Below, piece by piece: positions 32,632-43,277 of a DNA stretch of 64,000 bases (its first letter is position 1; the number at the start of each line of letters is the position of its first letter). The stretch lies in contig NC_030988.1 in assembly GCF_000149955.1 (NCBI RefSeq), positions 1,450,109 to 1,514,108 on the forward strand. Reading direction: 5' to 3'. Origin of the DNA: Fusarium oxysporum f. sp. lycopersici 4287. Taxonomy: Eukaryota > Ascomycota > Sordariomycetes > Hypocreales > Nectriaceae. A program made the translations under genes and the position numbers. The notes beneath the pieces are model-generated. The model worked only from the letters and a program-made list of their open reading frames with translations, had not been told where the DNA came from and did no database searches.

Positions 32632-35178
32632 ATGAATCCAGTTACAGCTACTCGTCAATTTTCTGATGACTGCCTGCCTCCTGAACGCGAGTATGGCTCT
32701 CGGGAAGCCCTACACGCCGCGATCAATGCATGGGCAGCTCCCAGGGGCTATGCGTTTGTCACTGGGAAGTCGAAGAAAACAGAGAGCGGCAGACGAATTG
32801 TTTTCTTCAGCTGTGACCGTGGAGGAGCACCTCCAAAGGCCTCGGGCGTACGGCAACGGTCAACTACAACACGGCGTACAGGGTGTCAATTCTCAGTCCT
32901 TGCGAAGGAGGCCTTGGATAAGACAACGTGGCGCCTTACACACCGTCCTGGCAGCGAGTTTGCCCATCACAACCACGAGCCAAGCACAAGCATGTCTGCA
33001 CATCCAGTCCATCGTCAACTATCCAATGCAGATAGGTCAACTATTAACAACCTTGCAAACGCTGGTGTAGCACCGAAAGAGATCAGGTCCTACCTACGTC
33101 AGAACACAGAGTCTCATGCCACCCAGCAAGACATCTACAACTGCATTGCACAAGGCAAACGAGACCAGAAGAAGGGCCAGAGCACAATCCAAGCTCTTGC
33201 TAATGAGCTTGAGGCTGAGGGTTTCTGGAGTCGAATACGCTTCGACGAGGATGGTCGGGTTACAGCTGTGTTGTTTGCCCACCCAGAGTCGCTAACATAC
33301 CTTAAGTCATACCCGGATATACTTATATTGGACTGCACATATAAGACAAACAAGTATAGGATGCCTCTTCTCGATATCGTCGGTGTTGATGCCTGTCAAC
33401 GATCATTCTGCATCGCCTTCGCCTTCCTCAGCGGCGAGGAGGAGAAGGACTACATCTGGGCGTTAGATCGGCTACGTTCAATGTACGAAGCCTGTAGCGC
33501 AAGGCTGCCATCTGTGATCCTTACAGACCGCTGTCTGGCCTGCATGAATGCGGTATCTCATTGTTTCCCGGCTGCAGTATCGCTTCTATGCCTTTGGCAT
33601 GCCAACAAGGCAGTCCTGCGTTACTGCCAGCCAAGCTTTATGCGTCATAACGATGCGGCTCAAAAGCCTCAAGGCCACCAAGAGTGGAAGGACTTCTACG
33701 GAAGATGGCATGAGCTCGTGGCATCGGCAAATGAGGAGACATTTGAAGACAGGCTTCAGCAGCTCAAAGAGCGCTATGCTTCAGCTCACGCCCGGGAGGT
33801 CGCCTACATCATCGAAACATGGCTTGACCTCTACAAAACAAAGCTCGTGAAAGCTTGGGTTGATCGGTATCTTCACTTTGAGAATGTGGTTACATCTCGA
33901 GGCGAGGGTATTCATCAGCTCATCAAGGTGTACCTTGATACTTCCCAGCTAGATCTCTTTGAGGCCTGGAGGGCTATCAAGCTGGCGATACTTAACCAAG
34001 TAGCTGAGCTCCGAGCAAACCAGGCGAAGCAGCAAATCCGAACACCCATAGAACTCTCAGGGAGTCTATACAGCATCATACGAGGCTGGGTATCTCACGA
34101 GGCATTGCGGAAGGTTGAGGCGCAGAGAAAGCGGCTCCAACAGGACAGACTCCCTGCCTGCACAGGAGTCTTCTCAGCAACGCTTGGGCTCCCTTGCGCT
34201 CACACAATTGAGCCTCTTCTACAACAAGCCCAGCCGCTTCAACTACACCACTTCCATACGCATTGGCATCTTCAACGAGAAGGAAACCCTCAATTGCTCA
34301 TAGAGCCCCGCCGTCAGTTCGATCAGGTGCCAGCTACGTCAACATTGCCGAAGACTAGCACTCAGCGCGAGCCATGTGCATTTGAGATCGTCGAACAAGC
34401 ATCACAGACGAGAGCCAACCCCAAATGTTCAAGATGTCATACACAGGGCCACAGGATGAGCTCAAAGGCATGCCCATTGCGATATGCGCATCTTGTATCT
34501 CCCTCAGCTTCTACAGCGCCCCCAAATACGCTGCCGCCATCGACTACACCAAGTTCGGCTCAACAGCCAGTTCCCGATCCATCCTTATGCTCAATTTTGC
34601 CACAGCAGCAGGTAGCGCCGCCAGCGGCACTATGTGATCAAGAGATGGTGCCGTCCCCGCCAGATATAATAGCACTGCCATCCTCATCAGCGGATGTACC
34701 TCCACCACCAGATATGCCGCCATCGGTACCAGCGTCTGGGCCAGACATACGCTATGATGACCCTCGTGCTATATATGATCGATATATTGCAGCACGGATG
34801 GCATGGTATAACAAGCTGCCTCGAGGTAGCTTAAAGACTAACCAGGAATATCGAAAGGCAATGGGCCTCCCTCAACGCTACGATAAGACAAGTTACAGCT
34901 GGTGTTTGGATTATAAGCAGATGGGTAAGCGATGCACATCAACGATACCTGGACGGGAGTGGACTAAGGAGGAGATGATGGCGTACTTGGATTGGACCAG
35001 GGTAGAAGATGAACGTGTGGAGAGGCAAGTCGCCCAGGAGATGGGCGACAACCCTCTGGCGAACAGGCGAACAGGCATGAAGGAGATTTGGAAGAGGGTT
35101 GAGCAGGACATGATCGACCAACAAGCTCTGTACTCGAACGATAAACTGGCTGAAGACTGTATCATAGTTACTGCTTAG
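32632..35178 (+). CDS. MULE transposase, Hop-like, intact
   Basis: An uninterrupted 848-aa frame starts 72 bp inside the left terminal repeat. The N-terminal 130 residues form a FAR1/WRKY-like zinc region (YGSREALHAAINAWA, CQFSV, HHNHEPS). The MULE DDE core follows: Asp in ILILDCTYKTNKYRMPLLDIVG (about residue 232), Asp in VILTDRCLACMNA (about residue 298), the CLWHANKAVL motif, and Glu in the SRGEGIHQLIKVYL region (about residue 424). A zinc knuckle CSRCHTQGHRMSSKAC lies at about residue 600, followed by a Pro/Ser-rich linker and a charged C-terminal domain (KYDKTSYSWCLDYKQMGKRCT in outline). It acts in the nucleus to excise and reinsert the element. No stop or frameshift was seen, so the copy may be active. 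Confidence 0.95.
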   Translation: MNPVTATRQFSDDCLPPEREYGSREALHAAINAWAAPRGYAFVTGKSKKTESGRRIVFFSCDRGGAPPKASGVRQRSTTTRRTGCQFSVLAKEALDKTTWRLTHRPGSEFAHHNHEPSTSMSAHPVHRQLSNADRSTINNLANAGVAPKEIRSYLRQNTESHATQQDIYNCIAQGKRDQKKGQSTIQALANELEAEGFWSRIRFDEDGRVTAVLFAHPESLTYLKSYPDILILDCTYKTNKYRMPLLDIVGVDACQRSFCIAFAFLSGEEEKDYIWALDRLRSMYEACSARLPSVILTDRCLACMNAVSHCFPAAVSLLCLWHANKAVLRYCQPSFMRHNDAAQKPQGHQEWKDFYGRWHELVASANEETFEDRLQQLKERYASAHAREVAYIIETWLDLYKTKLVKAWVDRYLHFENVVTSRGEGIHQLIKVYLDTSQLDLFEAWRAIKLAILNQVAELRANQAKQQIRTPIELSGSLYSIIRGWVSHEALRKVEAQRKRLQQDRLPACTGVFSATLGLPCAHTIEPLLQQAQPLQLHHFHTHWHLQREGNPQLLIEPRRQFDQVPATSTLPKTSTQREPCAFEIVEQASQTRANPKCSRCHTQGHRMSSKACPLRYAHLVSPSASTAPPNTLPPSTTPSSAQQPVPDPSLCSILPQQQVAPPAALCDQEMVPSPPDIIALPSSSADVPPPPDMPPSVPASGPDIRYDDPRAIYDRYIAARMAWYNKLPRGSLKTNQEYRKAMGLPQRYDKTSYSWCLDYKQMGKRCTSTIPGREWTKEEMMAYLDWTRVEDERVERQVAQEMGDNPLANRRTGMKEIWKRVEQDMIDQQALYSNDKLAEDCIIVTA

Positions 35179-35304
35179 ATTATTATTAACGCCTACATTA
35201 CTTATATCCCAATTATGGCACCGTGAGAAAAAATCTGTATAGCAGAGCAGTTCGTCATCTAGAGATTAGAAGCAATACAATAAAATACAATAGGCTGGCT
35301 GGCA

Positions 35305-35402
35305 TACAAGGGTGTTGGGCTTACATAACTCCCTTACAGACGCACCGGGTGCGCAACACGTGACACTTACGTGCGCATCCAGGTGCGCACCTATTGGCGC
35401 CC
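35305..35402. repeat. right terminal inverted repeat of the MULE
   Basis: 98-bp partner of 32463-32560, ending in ATTGGCGCCC immediately before the target duplication at 35403-35411. Confidence 0.95.
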
Positions 35403-35411
35403 TAAAGGAAG

Positions 35412-37464
35412 CGATAACGATAATGAACATGAACAAGTTTAGTGGGACGGAGTCCAAATACTTCAGTCAACAAGACACAGGTGCGCTAAAAATAACTGAC
35501 AACAGCTCTAGTTCGTGCATTACATGGCCTATTACTCGCCAGGATCTTATAAAAGCTTCAAATACTAATCAGCTTCTAGTACGGAGTGGAAAGACGTGGG
35601 TGAGGCATCACTCTTCTCGATTCATTATTCTTGAACCACAAAACCCCGACGACGTCGGATCCTCCGTTTGCTGTTTGTCTTGGGCTTTTCCCCACGCTTT
35701 CAACCAAACCATTAAATTAACCAACATCAGAATCTCTATGAGGTATCGGCCCTGAAGTCTCTCGTCGTACTAATGCCGTAATTGTGAGCTTAGGGAAATG
35801 TGGAAATTGACGGCTGCGGTTGGGCGGAAATATTGGACGAAGAATGGAACCAATAAACCTGATTGTTTGCTACCATGTTGGTTGCATGGGGATGTCCTCT
35901 TTAACAGCTGAAATCGACGCTGTACCAACCACGAGGGCCAATAAGAAGAACACTGTGACCGGGGCGGGTCCATTTCAGGCCGTTAATCGCTGGGGCAGGT
36001 GGAACGTGTGCGCCCCAAAGAAGATACCTGGATGTACTGGAGTACCTGGCAGCGAGATAAGCTTAACAGCTACTGCGGTACGAAAGCGGCAACGGATCCC
36101 TGTCTACAGCGGTGTCCCTGGCGAAGCACGGCTCTCAATTTTCGCCAACCCCCGATCGATTCCATTGGAGAGAGCTCCCACCTGGAGACTTTCGACAAGA
36201 TGTAGATTTCGCCGCCTCCAAGCCAGATACACGATGCGGGTATGAACCAACTACGAACGACCTGGGGGAACAATCTTTGACGACATCTCGATCGCTTCTC
36301 GGAGAAGATGATTTGCATCCGGTGCTCTCTCACCACGATTTGCAGAGTGGCCTTGGTCCAAGGCAGCACCCTAGATTCACGTGCACGTACTCCCGCGTCC
36401 CTGTGCAATCGCTAGCCGTTTGGCATGCATTCCTTACCCATAGCGTCCAGGCAGAATGAGGGGCAGGGTTCCGATGAGCTCATGATACCTTGACCTGGAA
36501 AAATCATCTGCAATTCCCCCACAAAAGTGCGCTGTCATCAGAGTCCTCTGAAGAAGATACCGTCTTCTGACTGCCTGCACGGGGCGCATGGCAATTTAGA
36601 CCGCCATTCCTCAGCCACTTTGGTTGTCCGTTCATCAGTTGAACACGTAGCAAGAAACGATAAAGTGGCGACTGTCATCGGGACGTAAAGAGCCAGCCTC
36701 CAACAAGCTATCATGATCACGCGTTCTTATTTTCTGACTATCCATTGTTAGGCGACGTTGGAGGTGAGCTATGACCAATTTTGTTGGCGAATCGACACTG
36801 GCACCGACAACCAACGACAACCTCGGTGACATAGTGTTGCCGTTTATCTCTACGGATGTGATGACGCCGATTTCAGTCGTGAACATGATACACACAGCCA
36901 TCGCGTCTTCTTCATGTATTACATTATTCATGTCTCCTGGTGCATCATCTTACCCTGTAGTGCCCCTCGCCGTTTTGACCGCACCACTGATCACCCTCTG
37001 TAACCCTAATTACATACACACTTGGGTCTTTCCTAACTTTATCCTTCCATAGGCTAGCCCCCTCGACATACAGTTGCCCTCGTTATCCATTCCGAGTCAC
37101 TGAAGCGTGACACCCTTTTTTCGATACTGTGACAAGGCGTTGCCTGAAAGTTAATGTAAGACTGTTCAGGATCGATCCTCCATGGCCTTCCTCTAATGTT
37201 AGTGAGGCCACTCAACACAACCTTCAAACCCATCTAGGGGGTTACCACAAGACAGCAGGTCCGTGATCCGTTCACTGGCCATTCAACTATGACCCACAGC
37301 CCATCTGTTATCTCGGTGTTATTCTCTGCACCTGCCTCTGTACCGCACACCAGCTGAGTTGTCTGTGACGTCCTGTTCGTGCTGCTGTGGATTGCGATGG
37401 AGAAGGCCGGATCTGAGTGTCAGAGACGCTGCCGTCGAGTATCACGGTGCTGTAGTGGAAGGGC
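35412..37464. other. intergenic, no convincing gene
   Basis: Two overlapping frames of 110-140 codons on opposite strands (35820-36245, 36070-36408) have no features that favour either. No RNA gene or repeat was recognised in this 2-kb stretch. Confidence 0.45.
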
Positions 37465-38265
37465 TCAGCTAGACTGGGGACTTAATTGCAAACGACATGA
37501 AGGTATCGAGTTGTGATGCTGAGGGAACGGGTATTGTGTATGAGCATCAGCATCAGGGTGAGCTAGGGCCATGTTTTGTCCTGGACGCGTGAGTAAAGGC
37601 GCATACCCTCCGTTGGACTGGTTCATCATGGGGGGAGGGGCCAGCGTGCTGGGATTAACGCTGTACTTGCCAATAATCTTCTGGATGGCAGACTCAAGAA
37701 TTTTCCATGGGAATACCTTGACATCCTTCTCGATATTACGGGGCTTGGGATTAGGAAAGCCCATGATGACCTTGAAAAACCCCTCACTATCCGGCTTAGC
37801 CTTGGAAACTGTCTGCGAATGGAATCCTTCCAAGTTACGGCGAATACGGTTCTTCTCCTTGACACTGAAACGGTTCGGCGCTGCGATAAGTTGCTCGAGA
37901 AGGTGGATAGTGTCGACCGAAGTGACGTAACACTCGCCTTTCTCGGCCCACCAGATGCATGATATGCAGATGCTGTTGGTTGGTCGTTCATTGACGCTTA
38001 CCGACTGGCAGGTAGCGTTCACTGTCGATCCCTTTTGTGTCTTACGGAAGAGGACAATCCGACGGCGGTTGGCCTATTCCTCTGATGTCCAGTTCTCGGC
38101 CATCGATTCCAGCTTACCCTCAATCTTCAAAACTGCCTTGACAGAATAAAGCGAGATAGGATGATAACTTGTGTTGCTTCCAGTATTGGCAGTGGTGGTA
38201 CTGGCTCGGACAAGCTGGGGAGCGCCGTTGCAATGAGACGGGGACGACATTCCCAAGGGTGTCAA
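37465..38265 (-). pseudogene. truncated REN1/MedA-like developmental regulator
   Basis: The conserved core of the Medusa/Acr1/REN1 family can be read: YSVKAVLKIEGKLESMAENWTSEE, then ANRRRIVLFRKTQKGS, NSICISCIWWAEKGECYVTSVDTI, NRIRRNLEGFHSQTVSK and FFKVIMGFPNPKPRNIEKDVKVFPW. These regulators control conidium formation in Fusarium and Aspergillus. The frame is broken by one TAG at 38074-38076 exactly where the family has Trp (WTSEE-W-AN), a TGG to TAG change. The protein would also lack its long N-terminus: upstream sequence after about 38265 is unrelated and a solo LTR follows at 38782. The C-terminus after the core is short and Pro/His-rich. It is best read as a partial, inactivated duplicate of a core gene. 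Confidence 0.85.
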
Positions 38266-38781
38266 CGGCGGATGTATCCAATCCAGCCGTTGGACGCCGA
38301 TGGTAGCGAGGGTCGGTGAAGCTCGTGCTTCTATTGTAAGTGTTAATAATGTCGTTGTTTGCTTGCAGGAATGTATTTGCGACTCCAGCCTATCGTCGAC
38401 TCCGACGATCAGGGGTTTTTGTGGACGGTAGTCGGGCGCTTAGGTACTTGATGTCAGTGTTAGTGTCGCAATGCACCAGAGACAAAGAATTGACAGGCAA
38501 GCGGATGTCAAAAGAGGGAGGCAACAGGGAAATAAAATAGAGCGAGATTGCAGATGTGATCAAGATCAAGAGGAGGACGAATTCTTTATCTCCACACGAA
38601 TGCGGACGGATATCAGCCGCACGCAAGCCCTGATCTAAACCCTGACAAACGGAAATTCAAGGATCTCGAGGCTGCAGGCCTGTGTGAGATGTATCAGTCA
38701 AAAGTAAAGAATCAGCCAATCCTAGGCGTTCGGGCGCACCAATTCGGCCAAGGCCCAACTACAGTGGGCAGACAAAAGTCC

Positions 38782-38969
38782 TGTCGCAGGCCGGGCTTGG
38801 TCTCAATGATCCTCAGGAACAACAGCCCTTAGTAATCAAGCTGGGTGATTTAAAGTAAAACCTGTGGGATGGAATACCCCACACAGAAGATAGAACCAAT
38901 CAACTCACTACTGCTGCTCATTATGAATGACCCGACCTTCAATCCATTTTAAGCACGCTCAGTGCGACA
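38782..38969 (+). repeat. solo copia LTR with 5-bp target duplication
   Basis: The 188-bp sequence starts TGTCGCA and ends TGCGACA, like the LTR at 2451-2629, and is nearly identical to it over about 150 bp. It is flanked by AGTCC at 38777-38781 and 38970-38974. No internal retrotransposon sequence adjoins it, so it arose by recombination between the two LTRs of a full element. Confidence 0.95.
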
Positions 38970-39190
38970 AGTCCCGACACATTTCGGATCCACCCAACCA
39001 CATCGATTGAAGACAGCCATTTCACTGTGCAATTGAACGGGCAATATTTATTCAATTTTGATAAAATGTATATTAACCTATAGGGAATTAAAAGGAGACT
39101 CCAGGGATATAACTCAATACTTGGCATAATAGCCATTTGCGTTCCAACGGGCGTTGAGTCGGTCAGGCATCGATTTTATCACGTTTTTAG

Positions 39191-40229
39191 CTACTTCATC
39201 TTCGACCTCCGACCATAACTCTTCTGCAGCTTCAATAAGCCGGGCCAAAGCTGCAGCCGACTTTGGATAAGCAGCAATTTCAGGATATGTTTCGCATATC
39301 CGTTTTTTCGGGACTTTCCAAAGGTTCTCAATAGGATTGAGGTCAGGCTGTATTGTGACCAGTCCGTAAGAGACACTCCGTGTCTTCTAGCCCAATGACG
39401 CAGCCATTCCTGAACTATCTTGGCTTTGAAGGTGCGGGCGTTATCGTGCTGAAAAGTCTCTCCTTCCTCGATAAGTCCCGGAAGGTAGGACTGTAAACAG
39501 GCTAGAATACGTCGGCCTGTTACGCCTCCCCACCCAGACGGAGGATCACTCTCAAGAGGGACAATCCGGGACGGTTTATCATAGTTAATTGCACCAAAGA
39601 ACATCTGTGAGTATCTCAGAGGTCGTCTGCGAGGCTGTAACTTATCCCTGTGAAGTCTCTCGCCCTGCGGTGTTGTCAGAATATGCTTCTATAAATGAAG
39701 GGTCTGGACGTACAGAACCGTAAAATGACCACTTGGTATAGTCACCGTCTGTACGGTCGATTGTAGGCTCGTCAGAAAACCACCAGCTGTACCAAAATGA
39801 CTCGTCTTCATGACAGTATTTGTCACAGAAAGATTTTCACAATTGCGCACTTTCTTCGCTGAGAAACGGGCGTCGAAGTGCGAGATTATGTTGTATTCCC
39901 GTCTTCTGAAGCCACCGACGAATTGTCGGGCTTGAGCAGCTTAATCGCGCCCGTTGTTTAATTTCTTTATACGAAATAAAAGCGTCGTTTTTAATAAGTA
40001 TTTTGATATGCGTTTTGTCTCTATCCGATAACGCTGGTAGCCTCCCAGAGCGAGGAAGATCTTTTGCAGACTGTTGGTGTCGATACCGTCGAATGACTCC
40101 GTAGATTGCATGACGACTTAACCCCTCTTTGTCTGCGATATCGTTGACGCGAACGCCTGATTCGTACATTGTTACAAGCCTCGTTGTCTTGTGAGGAGAA
40201 TGATATGTATTTTGCCTAATTCTGGGCAT
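39191..40229 (-). pseudogene. Tc1/mariner-type transposase, decayed
   Basis: Reading from 40229 leftwards, the N-terminus has two helix-turn-helix segments (VTMYESGVRVNDIADKEGLSRHAIYGVIRRY and YKEIKQRARLSCSSPTIRRWLQKTGI), typical of Tc1 elements. After a stop at 39837 other frames continue with FSDEPTIDRT (first catalytic Asp region), FFGAINYDKPS and QHDNARTFKAKIVQEWL (second Asp). The third catalytic region (DWSQYSLTSILLRTFGK, expected DWSPYSPDLNPIENLW) has lost its motif by frameshift. Several breaks make it inactive. Terminal repeats are uncertain: TTTCACTG-type sequence occurs at 39021-39028 and inverted at about 40269-40276, but the match is short. The left end may have been lost next to the solo LTR. 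Confidence 0.85.
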
Positions 40230-40650
40230 CTTTATATATTGAAATAACGCAGAGGCATCTTTAGATTGCAGTGAAAAACAAGCACTGTCGACCGACTATA
40301 GTAACGAGCGAGACTGGGCGAGACGACAGAGGAGTGAGGAGAAGTCTACCTCAAGAGCAATTGTTCTTGGTACGCGTTCAGAGACAGGATGCTGAAAACG
40401 AGCTTTATAACTGGTCTTCATGACAGGCGTGTATAGGTGCAAAATGAATGCAGAGAAAAAGGGGTTTTCGTCAATGTGGGCAGCGCCAGATACCCGTCAA
40501 TGCGGGGCCGGGCGACGTTGGTTCCGCACGGAATATATATGTCCATCTACGGCGCTTACGCCGTAGACTGGGGTGGTGTGGAGCCAGCCGCTCCGATATC
40601 ACACCTGTCGCGGAACGGCGCTGGGGTCCGAAACCCCCACTCCATCATCT

Positions 40651-40660
40651 ATAAATATCA
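40651..40660 (+). promoter_or_regulatory. TATA-like box upstream of 40730
   Basis: The sequence ctataaatat lies about 75 bp before the ATG at 40730 and is followed by a C/T-rich leader (ctttctcccacgctctttctc). Both are usual for fungal promoters and support a real gene here. Confidence 0.5.
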
Positions 40661-40729
40661 CCCTTTCTCCCACGCTCTTTCTCAACCCAACATTCTTCTA
40701 CATCTTCATACGCGACCGCAATCTCCAAT

Positions 40730-41568
40730 ATGACTCTGCCAGTTACGGCTTGGAAGTGCTTGTTTACCTATAAAAGCGACGAGGCGCTTTGTCCTACCTA
40801 TGCTCGTATCGTCGGACCCACCCCCCACCCCCTTCTGCTCGAGGTGGCTGTGCCGCTTCATACGGTGGTAACGAGGCCTTATGTAGTTGTATCACAAGAT
40901 ATCACGGTGTCTATTGACCACATGGTGACCCAAGAGAACAAAGATAAGCTTGGCTACATCGTTGCCTACCAGGAGATGCTACTGTGGTTTATGAGAACCG
41001 CAAGGGAGGGGATTCGCCGCCATGGAGCCAGTCTAGGTGGTTACTATCGGCATCGCTACCCAAACTTCCGATCTTGGGTAGAGTATACTGTTCTGTTGCA
41101 GGACCTTCCGGTAAGTCAATCTATTCCTCTAAGTTTATGGTTCTGACATAGAGAAGTCGGCAAGTCTTTCCCCACACAGCTCGGAGAGAGAAGTTCAATT
41201 TCGCGACGCTTTTGCACAGGCAGCCTCGTTTCTAGCATTTGATGCAATGAAACCTCATGAGACAATCTCTGAAGAACTACAGCAAATGGATTCAAGTCAG
41301 ATTGTTTCAAGAATACGCAAATCACTTGAACTCAAGTTTAACAGCGTTCATGGATGCCCCCCCGCAGGATCATGCAATCGTCTCCCACGTTAGGCACGTC
41401 CTTGTACGCATTAGCGGGCGTAGCAATCGGGCTCAATTGGAGCTATTGGGAACGCACGTGGAGATCATCGATCTCTCATTGATGTTTCGATATCTCATTG
41501 GTGGGTGTAAGACTGTGCGCGAGCATTGTCACATTGATGAATTGGTCCAGCAAGTATCATCTGCTTAA
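40730..41568 (+). CDS. hypothetical protein, probable intron, possible indel
   Basis: Exon 1 (40730-41110, 127 codons, MTLPVTAWKCLF... to VEYTVLLQDLP) ends at a strong donor, gtaagt. An acceptor at about 41221 (ttgcacag) keeps the frame into AASFLAFDAMKPHETISEELQQMDSS...SLELKFN. That frame stops near 41394, but the sequence after a run of seven C (about 41357-41363) is open in the neighbouring frame to 41568 (PPQDHAIVSHVRHVLVRISG...ELVQQVSSA) and equally protein-like. A one-base change in the C run would unite them, so this may be a homopolymer error or a true frameshift. No domain is recognised. Further open sequence at 41713-41997 might be another exon or gene. Confidence 0.45.
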
Positions 41569-41712
41569 TTGTTCTGTGGGTCTATGGTGGACTAGAATTT
41601 CATCCAAGACCTTTTTACAAAATTGAGCTTGGAGATGTCGTTGACTACAAGAGTAAGTCCAAACACCTTGCATCCTGGTTCTACCTAACATTGGCCAGTA
41701 TCTCCCTGATCC

Positions 41713-41997
41713 ATGGGTATCTCGCTTGCCGCTTCAGCAGAAAAAGAGCTTCGAAGCGCTTGTTGGACCTACATACAGGGCTCAAGTGCCAGAAGCTGTC
41801 AGAAAGAGATCAAACCACAGTCGAGACAACTCTTCAAAGTCGCAGCACGTCACCTCGCGGATTCAGAATCCCGAACACAGATAGTCCTCGATGCAATGAC
41901 CTTGTTTTGCATCACCAGGCTTTTCATGGAACACGAGCCACGCAAACAGATATTGGACACTCTCGACCGGTTTGATGCTATTGTCAAACGTACATAG
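41713..41997 (+). CDS. hypothetical ORF, possibly a 3' exon
   Basis: A 94-codon frame (MGISLAASAEKELRSACWTYIQG... to DRFDAIVKRT) with helical character. A plausible intron end (gtaagtcc ... ctaac ... ggccag, about 41654-41699) lies just upstream, but I could not join it in frame to the preceding gene. Function unknown. Confidence 0.3.
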   Translation: MGISLAASAEKELRSACWTYIQGSSARSCQKEIKPQSRQLFKVAARHLADSESRTQIVLDAMTLFCITRLFMEHEPRKQILDTLDRFDAIVKRT

Positions 41998-42620
41998 GTG
42001 TGTAGGGGCGGGATGACATAGATGATAGGGGTGGAGGACGTAGTAGTCGATTGCGGTCATAACTCTAAGCCACATCTATAAGATACCTAGGGAAGGTTGG
42101 GACGCATAAGCATAAGTACGTACGTCCACTCCTTTGGTGCTTATGTGTTATGAGACCCGACTGGAAATACAAGCCGCCTCGCCCGCTCCCATCGCCTTAT
42201 CAGTACATCAGTACCTCCGTGCTAAAAACTTCACTCCATTATTTCCGCCCAACTACTATGGCCAGACAGCGACCCTAATCAAAGACCACCAGTCAAGACG
42301 ACGTTGTCCGACAACATGAGCGCCAAGCGAAGGAAGAACAAGCAAAATCGCGCCGCGAAAAGCGCGAGAGAATTAAAGCACAGGCGGAAGCAACATGAGA
42401 GCAAGCGGCGTTGAAAGCCTTGCAGCGTGTTGAGGAAGGCGATTTACTGAATGATTCCCGCTACCACGTTTAAGGCTTTTTACCAATACATAGCGAAGTT
42501 TCGTTATGGCGCAGGAGAGCCACTCCTCGCCGCCCTGTCTATCAGGAGCATCATCAGGCTGGCGCGCTCCTTCAGGCTCGCTGAGTGGCAAATTGTAGAA
42601 CAGCGAACAGTTGCGCATCT

Positions 42621-43277
42621 TCAAGTCAAATTCGCCCGTAGAGACTGCACCTCGACGGAAAAGGCATCTGGTACATGCTTGCCCGTCACCCACTTCCTCT
42701 TCCGGCTTTGTCTGTTACAATTAATGGATCCAAGAGGTTGTCGATCACGAATCTCCGCCAGCATCAAGTCAATTCCGAGATTGGTATAACTCTCAAACGT
42801 CAATGTTCCGTTGAGATCAAGGTGGTTTCTCAGGGTTAAATCGGCGTATGTAGCATCCACAAGCTTCTGAACTGCGTTCTCTACCACGTCCCGCTCACTG
42901 TTTCGAAGGTCAATCTCGCTACTAATCGGATGAAGTAACGACTCCATGTATTCTAGCTGGTGTCGAGATGGAAAACAAGACTAGGCGGCGAACGAGGGAC
43001 TAAAGGCCAAGTCGGCCCAATCTTTTTCTTGCTTTGTTGGGAATGCATCCCAAGGGACGATTCGACGAGGGTAGAAGCGGCCGGTCGGGTTAGTCGTATC
43101 GCCTTGGGTCGTGAGGGACCGATCGGTGATAACGTCGATAGAGAGGCGGAGTGTATGGCAAGTCTCGAGGTACGAATTGAGTGATAGCGGTTGTGATGCG
43201 CTTGCGCGTTTTTCGGCGGCTTCGCGTAGGCACTGTTCTTCCTTCGACTGCTTCCGCAGCCTTTCGATTTCTTCCAT
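42621..43277 (-). pseudogene. fragment of a coiled-coil gene family, one in-frame stop
   Basis: From 43277 the frame reads MEEIERLRKQSKEEQCLREAAEKRA (coiled coil), then LSLNSYLETCHTLRLSIDVITDRS, TTQGDTTNPTGRFYPRRIVPWDAFP, a TAG at 42981-42983, and SCFPSRHQLEYMESLLHPISSEIDLRNSERDVVENAVQKLVDATYAD. After this it loses recognisable sequence and stops at 42621. The two halves lie in the same frame. I recall this arrangement from large, mostly unnamed ascomycete proteins in which the N-terminal coiled coil is followed by a longer catalytic-like part; here that part is missing. It is a truncated, inactivated copy. Function is not known to me. Confidence 0.65.

Larger units (their letters stand above)
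32463..35402 (+). mobile_element. complete Mutator-like element (Hop-like)
   Basis: The 2940-bp element is bounded by 98-bp terminal inverted repeats (32463-32560 and 35305-35402) that differ at one visible position and begin GGGCG(T/C)CAATAGG. A perfect 9-bp target duplication, TAAAGGAAG, lies at 32454-32462 and 35403-35411. Long terminal repeats plus a 9-bp duplication are diagnostic for MULEs. Repeat length and a transposase of about 840 aa match what I recall of Hop from Fusarium oxysporum, although Hop was described as somewhat longer. Confidence 0.96.

Noticed and set aside
35820..36408. Overlapping open frames of 110-141 codons on both strands
   Set aside because: No domain, intron or start context favours either strand.
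39021..40276. Short TTTCACTG inverted matches as ends of the Tc1-type element
   Set aside because: The match is only about 8-10 bp with a gap and no flanking TA pair, so the element borders are left open.
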